A stretch of DNA of 64,000 nt from Rhodothermales bacterium (lineage in GTDB: Bacteria; Bacteroidota; Rhodothermia; Rhodothermales; JAHQVL01). Both the position numbers and the translations under genes were made by a program. This document shows positions 20,610-30,040 of the stretch, one piece after another (position 1 is the stretch's first letter; each line of letters opens with the position of its first letter). Where the stretch lies: the NCBI GenBank assembly GCA_041391505.1, contig JAWKNW010000003.1, positions 310,001-374,000 on the forward strand. The letters are read 5' to 3'. The notes below the pieces were generated by a model, which was not told the origin of the DNA, did no database searches, and was given only the letters and a program-made list of their open reading frames with translations.

Positions 20610-22709
20610 ATGTTCAATCGCATTAAACCTTCCTGGATGCTCCTGATGGCCGTGAGCATGGCCATCCTGCTTCCCGGACTCGCCTTTCTACAGTACCGCT
20701 GGATCGGCCAGTTGAGCGCGAGCGAACTGGAGCGGATGCGCGCGAATCTGAACACCGGCGCCGAATACTTCCACGACGCCTTCGACCGGGAGATTTCGCC
20801 GCTCCGGTGGCTGTTCCGCGTCAGCCTCGCCGGCTCGACGGACGAGGTCGCGAACCAGCTCGCCCTGAACTACCGACACTGGGAGCGGATGACCGAACAT
20901 CCGTCGCTTATCGAGCACGTGTACTGGATCGATTACCAGAGCCGGCACGCCGTCCGCCTGCACGAACTGGATCCATCCACCGGCACGCTCCATGAGATCC
21001 CGTGGCCCGACCGGCTGCTGCCCTGGCGCGAGTACATCGTGCTCCGCAACGAGTTGCAGCGCAAGGCCCTTGAGGCGACGCCTGCCCTCGACCCCCAGGA
21101 AGCCGACGCCGCGCTGCAGGCCTTTCGCGCCCGGAATGCCTCGCTGCTCGCCGAAACGCCCGCGATCCCCATCCCCATCTCCATCGATCCCGAGATCGCC
21201 GCCGAAGACCTGCTCTCGAACCTCGACGCCACCATTCAGGGGCGCGCCGGCCACACCCTGCTGCTGCTCAACAGGTCGTACCTCGTCGATTCCATGCTGA
21301 CCAACCTCGCCGCCGAGTTCGCGGGGACCAACGACGACATGGGGTACAACGTGATGGTGGTGAGCCAGGACGATGCGAATCAGGTCATCTTCCGGTCGGA
21401 CACGACGCTTACCCTGGAGGATTTCAAGCGCCCGGACGCCGTGCATTACCTCGGCGGGGGGTTTTTCTGGCAGCGCCAGCCCCTCACCCCCAGCTCGATG
21501 ATCGTCCGCGGCTATACGGCGCTGGCCAACCGGGACAGTAGTTTCGCCAACTTGCTGCTGACCCGCGCGGAGTCCGGGTGGTGGCCCGCCCTCCACGACA
21601 GCCTCGCCTACGAAACGGTCGCCCACGAAGCGCCTTTCCCGCTCCAGGCGGTGCTCCGTATGGCGCGCGAAAACGATGTCGAGGGCAAGTTGACGACGGA
21701 CTACCTGCTGAGCGCCCTGTCGCGGCTGCAGGACGAGGCGATGGACCGGAACCCGATGCCGCCGCAGCGTGCGCCGGCGGACAGCACCGCGAACAACGAG
21801 GATGACGGCCGGCATGCCTGGAAGATGCTGCTCAAGCACCGCGCCGGCTCGCTCGAGGCCTCTGTCCGGGCGAACCGCACCCGCAACCTCTTCATGAGCT
21901 TCGGCATCCTGCTGCTGCTCGGGTCGGCCGTGGCGCTGCTTTATAACTCCTCGCGTCGGGCGCGCATCCTGGCCGAGCAGCAGATGGAATTCGTCGCCGG
22001 CATCTCGCACGAGCTGCGCACTCCGCTGGCCGTGATCCACTCCGCGGCCGAGAACCTGGCCGACGGCGTCGTGCAGAACGCAGATCAGTCGAAACGCTAT
22101 GGCGACCTGATCCGCAAGGAAGGCCGGCGCCTGACGGAGATGGTCGAGCAGGTGCTCGAACTCGCCGGCGTGCAGTCTGGCCGAAAACGGTACACCTTCC
22201 GGCAGGCGTCGTTGACGAACACCATCGAACAGGCGATTTCATCCTGCGACGGCGCTCTGCGCGAAGCCGACTTCACCGTCTCGAAACACATCGCCCCCGA
22301 CCTCCCCGAACTCGTCATCGACGACCGGTCGATCCAGACGGCGCTCCGCAACCTGATCACGAACGCGATCAAATACAGCGATCAAAGCACCTGGCTGGGC
22401 ATCGAGGCGCAGGTGGCGAAGAACGGCAAAGGGCCGGAAGTACAGATCACGGTGCGCGACAAGGGGAGCGGCATACCCGCCTCCGAGCTGCCCTACATTT
22501 TCGACCGTTTCTACCGCGGGCACGCCGTCCGCGAGGCGCAGATCCACGGCAACGGACTCGGCCTCAGCCTGGTCAGGTCGACGGCCGAAGCACACGGCGG
22601 ACGCGTGTCGGTGGTGAGCGAGCCCGGCAAGGGCAGCGCGTTCACCCTGCACATCCCGCTGCGAACCATGGAAGAGCCCGAGACGGCGGCATCACCCCTG
22701 AAAGCATGA
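20610..22709 (+). CDS. Sensor histidine kinase
   Basis: 699 residues from the ATG at 20610 (MFNRIKPSW); the in-frame upstream region is not protein-like. One transmembrane helix is at about 9-27 and a second at about 427-445. Between them is a roughly 400-residue extracytoplasmic sensor with no family I recognise. The cytoplasmic part has HisKA GISHELRTP with His467, N box NLITNAIKYS, and G boxes DKGSGIP and GNGLGLSL. There is no HAMP domain. It overlaps the response regulator gene by the 4-bp ATGA, so the two form a translationally coupled pair. Confidence 0.92.
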   Translation: MFNRIKPSWMLLMAVSMAILLPGLAFLQYRWIGQLSASELERMRANLNTGAEYFHDAFDREISPLRWLFRVSLAGSTDEVANQLALNYRHWERMTEHPSLIEHVYWIDYQSRHAVRLHELDPSTGTLHEIPWPDRLLPWREYIVLRNELQRKALEATPALDPQEADAALQAFRARNASLLAETPAIPIPISIDPEIAAEDLLSNLDATIQGRAGHTLLLLNRSYLVDSMLTNLAAEFAGTNDDMGYNVMVVSQDDANQVIFRSDTTLTLEDFKRPDAVHYLGGGFFWQRQPLTPSSMIVRGYTALANRDSSFANLLLTRAESGWWPALHDSLAYETVAHEAPFPLQAVLRMARENDVEGKLTTDYLLSALSRLQDEAMDRNPMPPQRAPADSTANNEDDGRHAWKMLLKHRAGSLEASVRANRTRNLFMSFGILLLLGSAVALLYNSSRRARILAEQQMEFVAGISHELRTPLAVIHSAAENLADGVVQNADQSKRYGDLIRKEGRRLTEMVEQVLELAGVQSGRKRYTFRQASLTNTIEQAISSCDGALREADFTVSKHIAPDLPELVIDDRSIQTALRNLITNAIKYSDQSTWLGIEAQVAKNGKGPEVQITVRDKGSGIPASELPYIFDRFYRGHAVREAQIHGNGLGLSLVRSTAEAHGGRVSVVSEPGKGSAFTLHIPLRTMEEPETAASPLKA

Positions 22710-23395
22710 GCAAGCGCATTCTGCTGATTGAAGACGAGCCGGGCCTCGTGCTCACCCTGACCGATCGGTTGGCGAGCGAAGGGTACAGCGTGACGAGCCG
22801 CGGCGACGGCGAGTCCGGGCTGCAGACGGCCCTGTCGGAATCGTTCGAGCTGGTTCTGCTGGACGTCATGCTCCCCAAAAAGAGCGGCTTCGATGTCTGC
22901 CAGGAGCTGCGGAAGCGCGATATCCGCACCCCGATCCTGATGCTTACGGCGCGGGGGCAGGTCGTGGACAAGGTCGTCGGCCTCAAGATCGGCGCCGACG
23001 ACTACCTGACGAAGCCCTTCGAGATGCCCGAGCTGATCGCCCGGATCGAGGCGCTGCTGCGGCGCGCCGGCACGACGAACGGCCACCAGACCGCCGAGGT
23101 TCATCAATTCGGCGACGTCGAGGTGGACTTCCGCCGCGCGGAGGTGCGCCGCGCCGGCGACATCGTCGATCTCTCCGCCAAGGAATTCCAGCTGTTGCGG
23201 TATTTCATCGAACACCGCGGCGCCACCCTGTCCCGCGACGAACTCCTCAACGAGGTCTGGGGCTACAATTCCCTCCCCTCCACGCGCACGATCGACGTCC
23301 ACGTCGCCTGGCTCCGTCAGAAACTCGAGCCCAATCCCCGGCACCCGCAGTACATCCTCACCGTGCACGGCCTCGGCTACAAGTTCGCCGAGTAG
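22706..23395 (+). CDS. OmpR-family response regulator
   Basis: 229 residues. Receiver domain with acidic pocket ED at 9-11, phosphoacceptor Asp53 (LLDVMLP), Thr81 and Lys103 (LTKPF). The C-terminal winged helix of the OmpR/PhoB type ends ...TIDVHVAWLRQKLEPNPRHPQ and TVHGLGYKF. It is the cognate partner of the preceding kinase by the 4-bp overlap. Target genes are unknown; a heptad hairpin follows the stop codon. Confidence 0.95.
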   Translation: MSKRILLIEDEPGLVLTLTDRLASEGYSVTSRGDGESGLQTALSESFELVLLDVMLPKKSGFDVCQELRKRDIRTPILMLTARGQVVDKVVGLKIGADDYLTKPFEMPELIARIEALLRRAGTTNGHQTAEVHQFGDVEVDFRRAEVRRAGDIVDLSAKEFQLLRYFIEHRGATLSRDELLNEVWGYNSLPSTRTIDVHVAWLRQKLEPNPRHPQYILTVHGLGYKFAE

Positions 23396-23398
23396 TTC

Positions 23399-23474
23399 GA
23401 GGTTCAAGGTTCAGGGTTCTAGGTTCAAGGTACCCTCCCTTAAACCTAGACCCTTACACCTTGAACCTTGAAGC
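23399..23474. repeat. Heptad hairpin after the response regulator
   Basis: Starting 4 bp after the stop, five consecutive 7-bp words of the form NAGGTTC run to 23433. After a 6-bp turn, five words of the form TTNAACC run from 23440. The two arms are complementary over about 33 bp with a few mismatches. It is one of a family of intergenic elements in this window with a 7-bp period. It has no T run. Confidence 0.85.
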
Positions 23475-23499
23475 ACGTCCACCCACATGGAGTAATGCG

Positions 23500-24471
23500 A
23501 TGGATACGGTTGCCTGGGGCATCATCGGATGCGGCGACGTTACGGAGGTCAAGAGCGGGCCGGCGCTTCGGAAGACGGCGAACGCCTCGCTGGTGGCTGT
23601 CATGCGCCGCGACGCCGGAAAAGCGCGCGACTACGCCGAGCGCCACGGCGTCCCCCGGTGGTACGACGACGCGCAGGCCCTGATCGACGACCCCGAGGTG
23701 AGCGCGATCTATGTCGCCACGCCGCCCGACACGCACGAGGTCTACACGGTGGCCGCGGCGCGCGCCGGCAAGCCCGTGCTGGTAGAGAAACCCATGGCGC
23801 CTGACGCCGCGGCGTGCCGGCGGATGATCGATGCCTGCGCGCGCGCCGGCGTGCCGCTGTTCGTGGCGTATTATCGGCGCGCGCTGCCCCGGTTCGAAGC
23901 CATGCGCCGGCTGATCCAGTCGGGCGCCATCGGCGCGCCGCGGGTGGTCTCGATCCGGCATTTCCTGCGCGAGGGCCAGATGCCGGCGCAACCCTGGAAG
24001 GTGGACCCCACGGTCAACGGCGGCGGCTTTTTTGTCGATATGCAATCCCATACGCTCGACTGGCTGGATCATGTATTCGGCCCGGCCGAAGCGGCGCGGG
24101 GCATCGCCGTCCACCAGGCCGGCCGGTATGCCGCGGAGGATGCGGTATCCTTCAGCCTGCGCTTCGGCGGCGGCGTGATCGCCAACGGGCTTTGCGGCTA
24201 TGCCACTGCGCGCGAGGAAGAAGGTGTGACCGTGTACGGCTCGGAGGGCGAGGTCTCGATGCCCTTCTTTCGCCCCGGCCCGCTTCGCCTCGTCACCGGC
24301 ACCGGCGAAGTATGCACTGAACACCCCGATCCCCCGCATGTGCACCAGCCGCTCATCGCGAGCGTGGTGGCGCACCTGCTTGGCCAGGGCGTCTGCGCGA
24401 GCACCGGCGAGAGCGCGCTTCGCACGACACGCGTCATCGACGCCATCCTGGCCGACCTATCCACCCGTTGA
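23500..24471 (+). CDS. Gfo/Idh/MocA-family oxidoreductase
   Basis: 323 residues from the ATG at 23500, with GGAG 8 bp upstream. N-terminal Rossmann fold GIIGCGDVTEVKSGP (residues 7-21), the VATPPDTH strand and the family motif EKPMAPDAAA. The C-terminal domain has GGGFFVDMQSHTLDWLDHVFG, which carries the usual metal/substrate His pair. Such enzymes oxidise sugars or inositols with NAD(P). It is followed 10 bp later by a YiaK-like reductase, suggesting a shared sugar-acid route. Substrate unknown. Confidence 0.9.
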   Translation: MDTVAWGIIGCGDVTEVKSGPALRKTANASLVAVMRRDAGKARDYAERHGVPRWYDDAQALIDDPEVSAIYVATPPDTHEVYTVAAARAGKPVLVEKPMAPDAAACRRMIDACARAGVPLFVAYYRRALPRFEAMRRLIQSGAIGAPRVVSIRHFLREGQMPAQPWKVDPTVNGGGFFVDMQSHTLDWLDHVFGPAEAARGIAVHQAGRYAAEDAVSFSLRFGGGVIANGLCGYATAREEEGVTVYGSEGEVSMPFFRPGPLRLVTGTGEVCTEHPDPPHVHQPLIASVVAHLLGQGVCASTGESALRTTRVIDAILADLSTR

Positions 24472-24481
24472 TTCCTTCGCC

Positions 24482-25480
24482 ATGCGCCTCCCCTTCGACG
24501 ACCTCGTACACACCCTCCAGCGCCTCTTTCTCCACAAAGGGTATCCCCCCGAGGCAGCGGCGCTCAGCGCGCGGCTGATCGCGGAAACGAGCCGGGACGG
24601 CGTGTATTCGCACGGGCTGAACCGGGTGCCCCGTGTGCTCGCCATGATCGACAACGGCTCGATCGTGGTGGATGCGAAACCGAGCCGCATCGCCGGCCAC
24701 GGCGGGTTTGAGCAATGGGACGGCGGGATGGGACCGGGCAACGTCGTCGCCCATGCCTGCATGGCCCGCACCCTCGAACTGGCGGGCGAACATGGCATCG
24801 GCGCGGTCGCGCTGCGGCATACGAACCACTGGATGCGGGGCGGCACGTACGGCTGGCAGGCCGCCGACGCCGGCTTCATCGGGCTGTGCTGGACCAACAC
24901 CAACCAGAACCTCCCGCCCTGGGGCGGCCTGTCCCCGCGCATCGGCAACAACCCGATCGTCATGGCGCTGCCGCGTCCGGAAGGCCACGTGGTCATCGAC
25001 ATGGCGATGTCGCAGTTCTCGTACGGAGCGCTCGACTCCTACAAAAAGAAGGGGCAGCGCCTGCCCGTGCCGGGCGGTTTCGATGCGGCGGGCGCCCTGA
25101 CCGACGACCCTGCGGCGATCGAGGAAAGCGGCCGGGCGCTGCCGATCGGCTACTGGAAGGGGTCGGCGCTGTCGATCGTCCTCGACCTGGTCGCCGCCGG
25201 CCTCTCCGGTGGCGACGCGACCTGCACCATCGCGACCGACCCGCTGCTGGAGCGCAGCCTTTCGCAGGTCTTCATCGCCATCAAACCGCTCTCGCCGGCC
25301 TTCGTCGCGCGCATCGCCGACGAGACGGTGGCGCATCTCCATGCGTCGCCGGCCGTCCCGGGGCAATCGGTGCATTACCCCGGCGAGCGCACGCTCGCCA
25401 CGCGGCGGGACAATCTGGCGCACGGGATCCCCGTGGATGCCGGCGTGTGGGCGAAGATCCAGCAGGCGCTCGCGCACTGA
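24482..25480 (+). CDS. 2,3-diketo-L-gulonate reductase-like (malate/lactate dehydrogenase family)
   Basis: 332 residues from the ATG at 24482. It closely follows E. coli YiaK landmarks: SRDGVYSHGLNRVPR, GFEQWDGGMGPGN, ALRHTNHWMRGGTYGWQAAD, CWTNTNQNLPPWGG, MSQFSYGAL and YWKGSALSIVLD. The family reduces 2-keto acids with NAD(P)H; YiaK acts on 2,3-diketo-L-gulonate. The conserved GTNP is GNNP here. It is probably co-transcribed with the upstream oxidoreductase. The exact substrate is not determined by sequence alone. Confidence 0.87.
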   Translation: MRLPFDDLVHTLQRLFLHKGYPPEAAALSARLIAETSRDGVYSHGLNRVPRVLAMIDNGSIVVDAKPSRIAGHGGFEQWDGGMGPGNVVAHACMARTLELAGEHGIGAVALRHTNHWMRGGTYGWQAADAGFIGLCWTNTNQNLPPWGGLSPRIGNNPIVMALPRPEGHVVIDMAMSQFSYGALDSYKKKGQRLPVPGGFDAAGALTDDPAAIEESGRALPIGYWKGSALSIVLDLVAAGLSGGDATCTIATDPLLERSLSQVFIAIKPLSPAFVARIADETVAHLHASPAVPGQSVHYPGERTLATRRDNLAHGIPVDAGVWAKIQQALAH

Positions 25481-25675
25481 CCGGCGGCACTGCATTGTTT
25501 TCTGTTGTATAATGCAACAGCCCGCCGGCGTCGCCCGCGCATCCCACCGAGGCCTAACCGCCTGTTTATCAACGACATCCCGCCGGATCACGATCCATCG
25601 CGCGCCGGGCTGGCGCGGTTCTCGAGCGGTGCCGGGGCGATCTTCATCCCACGAATCAATCCCGAAGGCTCTCCC

Positions 25676-26578
25676 ATGCGATTTTCCTCCTCTCGCATCG
25701 CCACGCTCCTGTTCGCTGGATGGTTCGTCCTCGCCGGGACGAGCTATGGACAGATCAAGGTGTCGTGTGACGCGCCGAACATCACCCGCTGGAAGGGCGA
25801 CATGGCGCTGAGCATCGAGGCCGCCAAACAGGATTGCGAAGAGGCCGAGCGGCTCGCCAAACGGGCCTCCGAGATGCGGAAGGATGTGAAGGAGCACGAC
25901 AAAAAAGCGGATACCGAGCTGAAGCGGGCGAAGGCGCTGCGCGACGAGGCACGCGACAAACGCAAGGAATCCGAACGTCGCAACGACGAGTCGACGAGCG
26001 TGCTGAACGACGCCAAGCGCGAGGTGAACCGGATGCAGGAGCACAGCGACGCCATCGGCAACTGGAGCAACGCCCTCTCGCTCCGCATCCCGTTCCGTTT
26101 CGGCGCGGTGGACACAGTGGCCGTACCGACGGTGCAGGGCATTGAATCCGAGACGGCCCGCAACGACGCGATCGCGGCGTTCGAGACCTACGCCGGCGAG
26201 GTGAAGCAGCTCGCCGAAGGCGAGGCCGAGGCGGTCGAGCAGCTGGCGCTGTACCTGGAACAGGAGGCGGCGAGCCTGGATGCGCGCGCCGATCTGCACG
26301 AGCAGCGCGCCGGCCGGTACCGCTCCACGATGGCCGCCGCCGAGCGGGCGGCCGACCGCCTCGAGACCGCCGCGCGGGTGAGCGAAGACGCCGCCATCCT
26401 GCACCAGCTGAATGCCGCGATGCGGTTTCTCGCGCAGGAAGAAGGCAATACCGATGCGCGCAAGGAGATCGAGCGCGCCATCAATTTCGTCAACGACAAC
26501 CTGAGCCGGCTCCCGCTCGCCGTTTCCCAGCAGGCCTCGGCACTCGTCAGTTCGAGCCGGCAGGCGCTGCAGAAGTAG
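25676..26578 (+). CDS. Secreted coiled-coil protein, unknown function
   Basis: 300 residues from the ATG at 25676. A signal peptide (MRFSSSRIATLLFAGWFVLA) is followed by a probable cleavage site before QIKVSCD. Residues 40-130 are a highly charged coiled coil (AKQDCEEAERLAKRASEM ...), then a short break and a second Ala/Glu/Arg-rich helical region to the end. Two Cys (mature positions near 7 and 24) could pair. No family recognised. Structurally it resembles periplasmic helical spacer proteins. Convergent with the next gene across a heptad element. Confidence 0.75.
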   Translation: MRFSSSRIATLLFAGWFVLAGTSYGQIKVSCDAPNITRWKGDMALSIEAAKQDCEEAERLAKRASEMRKDVKEHDKKADTELKRAKALRDEARDKRKESERRNDESTSVLNDAKREVNRMQEHSDAIGNWSNALSLRIPFRFGAVDTVAVPTVQGIESETARNDAIAAFETYAGEVKQLAEGEAEAVEQLALYLEQEAASLDARADLHEQRAGRYRSTMAAAERAADRLETAARVSEDAAILHQLNAAMRFLAQEEGNTDARKEIERAINFVNDNLSRLPLAVSQQASALVSSSRQALQK

Positions 26579-26591
26579 GGGATGGAGGGTG

Positions 26592-26701
26592 TGCGGGATA
26601 CGGGGTGTGGGATACGGGATATGGGATGCGATAACGCGTACGGATCGACTTGCGACCATCGCGTATTATCCTCTCCCGCATCCAGCATCAAGCATCCCCT
26701 C
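26592..26701. repeat. Heptad element with a GGGATAC-type word
   Basis: Six consecutive 7-bp words of the form TRYGGGA (26592-26633) are followed after 40 bp by four words of the form TCCNGCA (26674-26701), which are roughly complementary. It lies between two convergent genes. The word differs from the AGGTTCA family but the 7-bp period and inverted layout are the same. Confidence 0.75.
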
Positions 26702-26703
26702 TC

Positions 26704-27657
26704 TCAGCACGGCGGCGGGATGACGGTGCACGACGGATCCGTCAGCGGGGTGCGGGCGGGATCGCAGGGGCTGGCGGTGGCGAAGCCGGCGGCGCTGAGC
26801 ACGTCGGCGGGCTGGATGGCGTTGAAGGTGACGGGGTAGCCGGCGCCGACGTAGCCGAAGCCGTTCTCGACATTGGAGAACGCGTCCGGCTGCGCGAGCG
26901 CCTCCGGATCGAACGTGCCGCCAGGCGGCACCCAGCCGTCGTCGCCGATGAAGATCGTGAACCGCATCGCGCGGACGCCGATGTAATCCCGCGTGAGGCA
27001 ATGCGCGTCGAATTCGTCCTCGACGACGCGGTAGTCGTCGGCGATCCGGACGACGAAGCGCCACCCATCCTCCGCAGCCTCCTCCTTCCCGCGGTACGAG
27101 ATCGAGATGGGCCAGCGGATGGGATTCTCCCGGCTGGAGAGCGGCTGGAGCCGCACGGCGTCGTAGACGATGTCGGCCTGGACGATGTTAGGCAGCGTGG
27201 CACTCACCACCTTGTAGCTGAGGAAGAGGGGCGACGGATTCGATTCCGGCAACACCTGCACATCCACCGGGGTCGTCACCTCGACCGACGAGGCGACACC
27301 GTCCGAGCGGACTACATCGAGGCGATAGCGCTCCCGGTATGCCGGCTGGAAGTTGGCGACGAAGACGTGTCCGTACGTGCTGTCCGCGAACAGGACGTAG
27401 GTGGGGCGCCAGGTGATCTGTTCGCCCGTGGCCAGGCGGGTGGAGGTGACGATGGCGTCGACCTCGGCGGTCTGGCCGGCGTCGATCCGCTGTTCGATGG
27501 GGATCACGCGCAGCGTCTGCCGGCTCGTGCGCGGGTTCAGGTAACCGTACAGGGTGTACGGCTCCTCGATCCCGACGAAGGGGTTCGGGGTATCCTCGCA
27601 TCCGGCGAGCACCGGCAGGCACAGCAACGCCGCCACGGCCAAGTATCTTCCGCGCAT
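26704..27657 (-). CDS. DUF4249-like lipoprotein partner of TonB receptor
   Basis: 317 residues from the ATG at 27657; the longer upstream frame is inside the receptor gene. Lipobox LPVLAGC with Cys20. The mature N-terminus (GIEEPYTLYGYLNPRTSRQT) and all-beta composition fit the DUF4249 proteins that accompany TonB receptors in Bacteroidota. There are two distal Cys pairs. It starts 2 bp after the receptor stop, so it is the second gene of a two-gene outer-membrane uptake unit. Ligand unknown. Confidence 0.72.
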   Translation of the reverse strand: MRGRYLAVAALLCLPVLAGCEDTPNPFVGIEEPYTLYGYLNPRTSRQTLRVIPIEQRIDAGQTAEVDAIVTSTRLATGEQITWRPTYVLFADSTYGHVFVANFQPAYRERYRLDVVRSDGVASSVEVTTPVDVQVLPESNPSPLFLSYKVVSATLPNIVQADIVYDAVRLQPLSSRENPIRWPISISYRGKEEAAEDGWRFVVRIADDYRVVEDEFDAHCLTRDYIGVRAMRFTIFIGDDGWVPPGGTFDPEALAQPDAFSNVENGFGYVGAGYPVTFNAIQPADVLSAAGFATASPCDPARTPLTDPSCTVIPPPC

Positions 27658-27659
27658 GG

Positions 27660-29915
27660 TCAGAATTCGATTTTGAGCCCGACGATCGGGACGATGGGCA
27701 GCTGGTTCGTCTGCTTGAGGGTAAACAGATCGAGGGCGAACAGATTGGTACGGTCGTACACGTTCAGCACGCCGGCCTGCGCGGTGAATACGCCTCCCTC
27801 GAAGGGAAACGCCCTGTCCACCGACACATCGAGCCGGTGGTAGGCCGGGAGGACGCCGCCATAGGGCCGGTCGTAGATCACGCGCCGGACGCCCGGTTCG
27901 GTCTCCACATCCACCTGGCCGTCGAGGAGCAGAAAGGAATCGAAACCCTGCACCTGGTTGTAGGGCAGGCCGGAGCCGAAATTCCACCGGATGGCGAGAT
28001 CGAACCCGCCGAGGTCGGCCTGAATGAGGGCGTTGACCTGATGCCGGCGATCGTGCGGCGGACGGAACGTCACCGTCTCGGCGCCGAACCACAGGGCCAG
28101 CTCCTCCTGCATGGCCTCGTAATCAACGGAGGCCAGCCCGTACGTGACGTACGCCGACCACGTGTCGCCGGTCACCTCGACCCGCAGATCCGCCCCTCGC
28201 ACGCGCCCGGTGGCGGCCTGAAGCTCCGTGGTGAACCGGGGCAAGGGTGACCACTCCGAGATATAGAGGTTCTCGAGCGTCTTGTAATAGACCTCCGCGC
28301 CGAGACGCACCGCGCGGTTGAGATCCACCTGGTACCCCGCGAGCGCATGGTAGGAACGCGTCAGTTCACCGAAGGGGGCATCCGTCCACGCCGTAAAGAC
28401 GTTCGTGGCGTCGCGCCGATCGTTGAGACCGGTCAGCTCCTGGTGATACCTGCCGGCGGCGACGCTGAGCTGGTGGGCGCCGCGTTCCCAGATCGCCCGG
28501 AAGCGGGGCTCGGCGAAGAATCCGAACTGGTCGAAGAACTGCACCGTGACGCCCGGGCGGAGCGACAGGCCGCCGCCGAGCACCATGTTGGGTTCGAGGT
28601 AAAAGCCGAGTTTGGGCAGGCGGGCCGTTTTGAGGCTGAGGTTCTGATAGAGCCCGCCGAGTTCCGTGTCGATTTCCGTCGTCCGGAGGTAGGCGCCATA
28701 GGATACCTCGGACCGGCCGGCGTACGTCACCAGGTGGATGCCCGTGTTGAAGCTCTTTAGCTCGGAGAACCGGTCGGGCGCCCGGCGCGGACCGGATTCG
28801 ATGCGGTAGCGCGAGATCGAAAACAGAAACTCCGCCTGGACCGGGCTCCGGCGCGGCGTCACCAGGTAGCGGGCGCCGACGGCCGTGTTGTTCCAGCGCA
28901 CCTCGTTGCCTCCGGTAGCGTCCGCGTTGTCTAGGGCGCCGCGGTCGTAGGTGCGCAGGGCCGTCACCGTGAACTGGTTGTTGTCGTTGATCCGGAGGTG
29001 CGCCTTCCCGAACAGATCGCCAAACTTATACGGCAGGGGCTGGTCGATGTACTGCGTGGCGAACCGATCGATGACCGATTGCCGGACCGATCCGATAAAC
29101 GAAAGACGATCCGTTTTGATGGGCCCTTCGACGCGGAGCGCGTTGACGAAGGGCGACACCGAAAAGGAACGGACGTGCTCGCGCATGTTGCCGCTGCGGC
29201 TCGCGATGTCCATGACGGAGGATACGCGGCCGGCATACCGGCTGCCGTACCCGCCGGCGTAGACGTCGGCCCGCTGGAGGATGTCGGACGAAAACGCGGA
29301 GTAGAACCCGAGGATATGGAAGGGCTGATAGATCGTCATCCCGTCCAGCAGCACCAGGTTGTGCGCCGGTTCGCCGCCGCGGATGAACAGCTGCCCCCCG
29401 CGATCTCCCGACGTGATGACCCCGGGCAGCGTGGTCAGGTAGGAGGCGAGGTCGCCCGACAGATCGGGCGAGGGCACGAGTTCGAGGTCTTCGGCCCTGA
29501 TGGACTGGAGCCCCGCCGTGATGTGCGACACGCCGGCCGGCCGCTCCCCTTCCACCAGCACCTCGTCCAGCGCGCCCGTCCCCGGCGTCAGCGTTTCGCG
29601 GACTTCCACCACCTCGCCCGGCGCAAGCGAAAGCGAATCGCGGATGGGCTGGTAACCGATGTACGAGATCCTGAGTTCGTACGCGCCGGGATCGATGCGG
29701 GAGAGAAAAAAGAGCCCGTCGCCATTTGTCACGACGCCCCGGTAAAACGCGCCGGCGCGATAGAGCACCACGTTGACGCCTTGCAGCGGCAGGCCGCCGG
29801 CCTCGTCGAGGACGACGCCGCGCACCGACGCATCCTGCCCCCGCGCCTGCCCGGCGACCCCGGCCCACACGAACAGGCAACAGGCCAGATAGGCCGGCAC
29901 TATGCGTCTCTGCAT
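27660..29915 (-). CDS. TonB-dependent outer-membrane receptor
   Basis: 751 residues from the ATG at 29915; a TTG two codons earlier is in frame. A signal peptide is followed by a carboxypeptidase-regulatory-like domain (ASVRGVVLDEAGGLPLQGV, residues about 27-110). A plug domain has LASYLTTLPGVITSGDRGGQ and FIRGGEPAHNLVLLDGM. A beta barrel ends in VGLKIEF with terminal Phe. It would import a ligand using TonB energy; a DUF4249-like lipoprotein follows. This architecture is typical of Bacteroidota. Confidence 0.92.
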   Translation of the reverse strand: MQRRIVPAYLACCLFVWAGVAGQARGQDASVRGVVLDEAGGLPLQGVNVVLYRAGAFYRGVVTNGDGLFFLSRIDPGAYELRISYIGYQPIRDSLSLAPGEVVEVRETLTPGTGALDEVLVEGERPAGVSHITAGLQSIRAEDLELVPSPDLSGDLASYLTTLPGVITSGDRGGQLFIRGGEPAHNLVLLDGMTIYQPFHILGFYSAFSSDILQRADVYAGGYGSRYAGRVSSVMDIASRSGNMREHVRSFSVSPFVNALRVEGPIKTDRLSFIGSVRQSVIDRFATQYIDQPLPYKFGDLFGKAHLRINDNNQFTVTALRTYDRGALDNADATGGNEVRWNNTAVGARYLVTPRRSPVQAEFLFSISRYRIESGPRRAPDRFSELKSFNTGIHLVTYAGRSEVSYGAYLRTTEIDTELGGLYQNLSLKTARLPKLGFYLEPNMVLGGGLSLRPGVTVQFFDQFGFFAEPRFRAIWERGAHQLSVAAGRYHQELTGLNDRRDATNVFTAWTDAPFGELTRSYHALAGYQVDLNRAVRLGAEVYYKTLENLYISEWSPLPRFTTELQAATGRVRGADLRVEVTGDTWSAYVTYGLASVDYEAMQEELALWFGAETVTFRPPHDRRHQVNALIQADLGGFDLAIRWNFGSGLPYNQVQGFDSFLLLDGQVDVETEPGVRRVIYDRPYGGVLPAYHRLDVSVDRAFPFEGGVFTAQAGVLNVYDRTNLFALDLFTLKQTNQLPIVPIVGLKIEF

Positions 29916-30040
29916 CAGCAAGGCTCCATATTATAGCGTATGTCGTAGCGTTAGCAGGCTGTGAACCGGGTCGCCCCGACGATGCCGCGCCGCGCTTGTT
30001 CGACGATCGGTATGCGCGTGAGCGTCTTGGATACGCCGGC

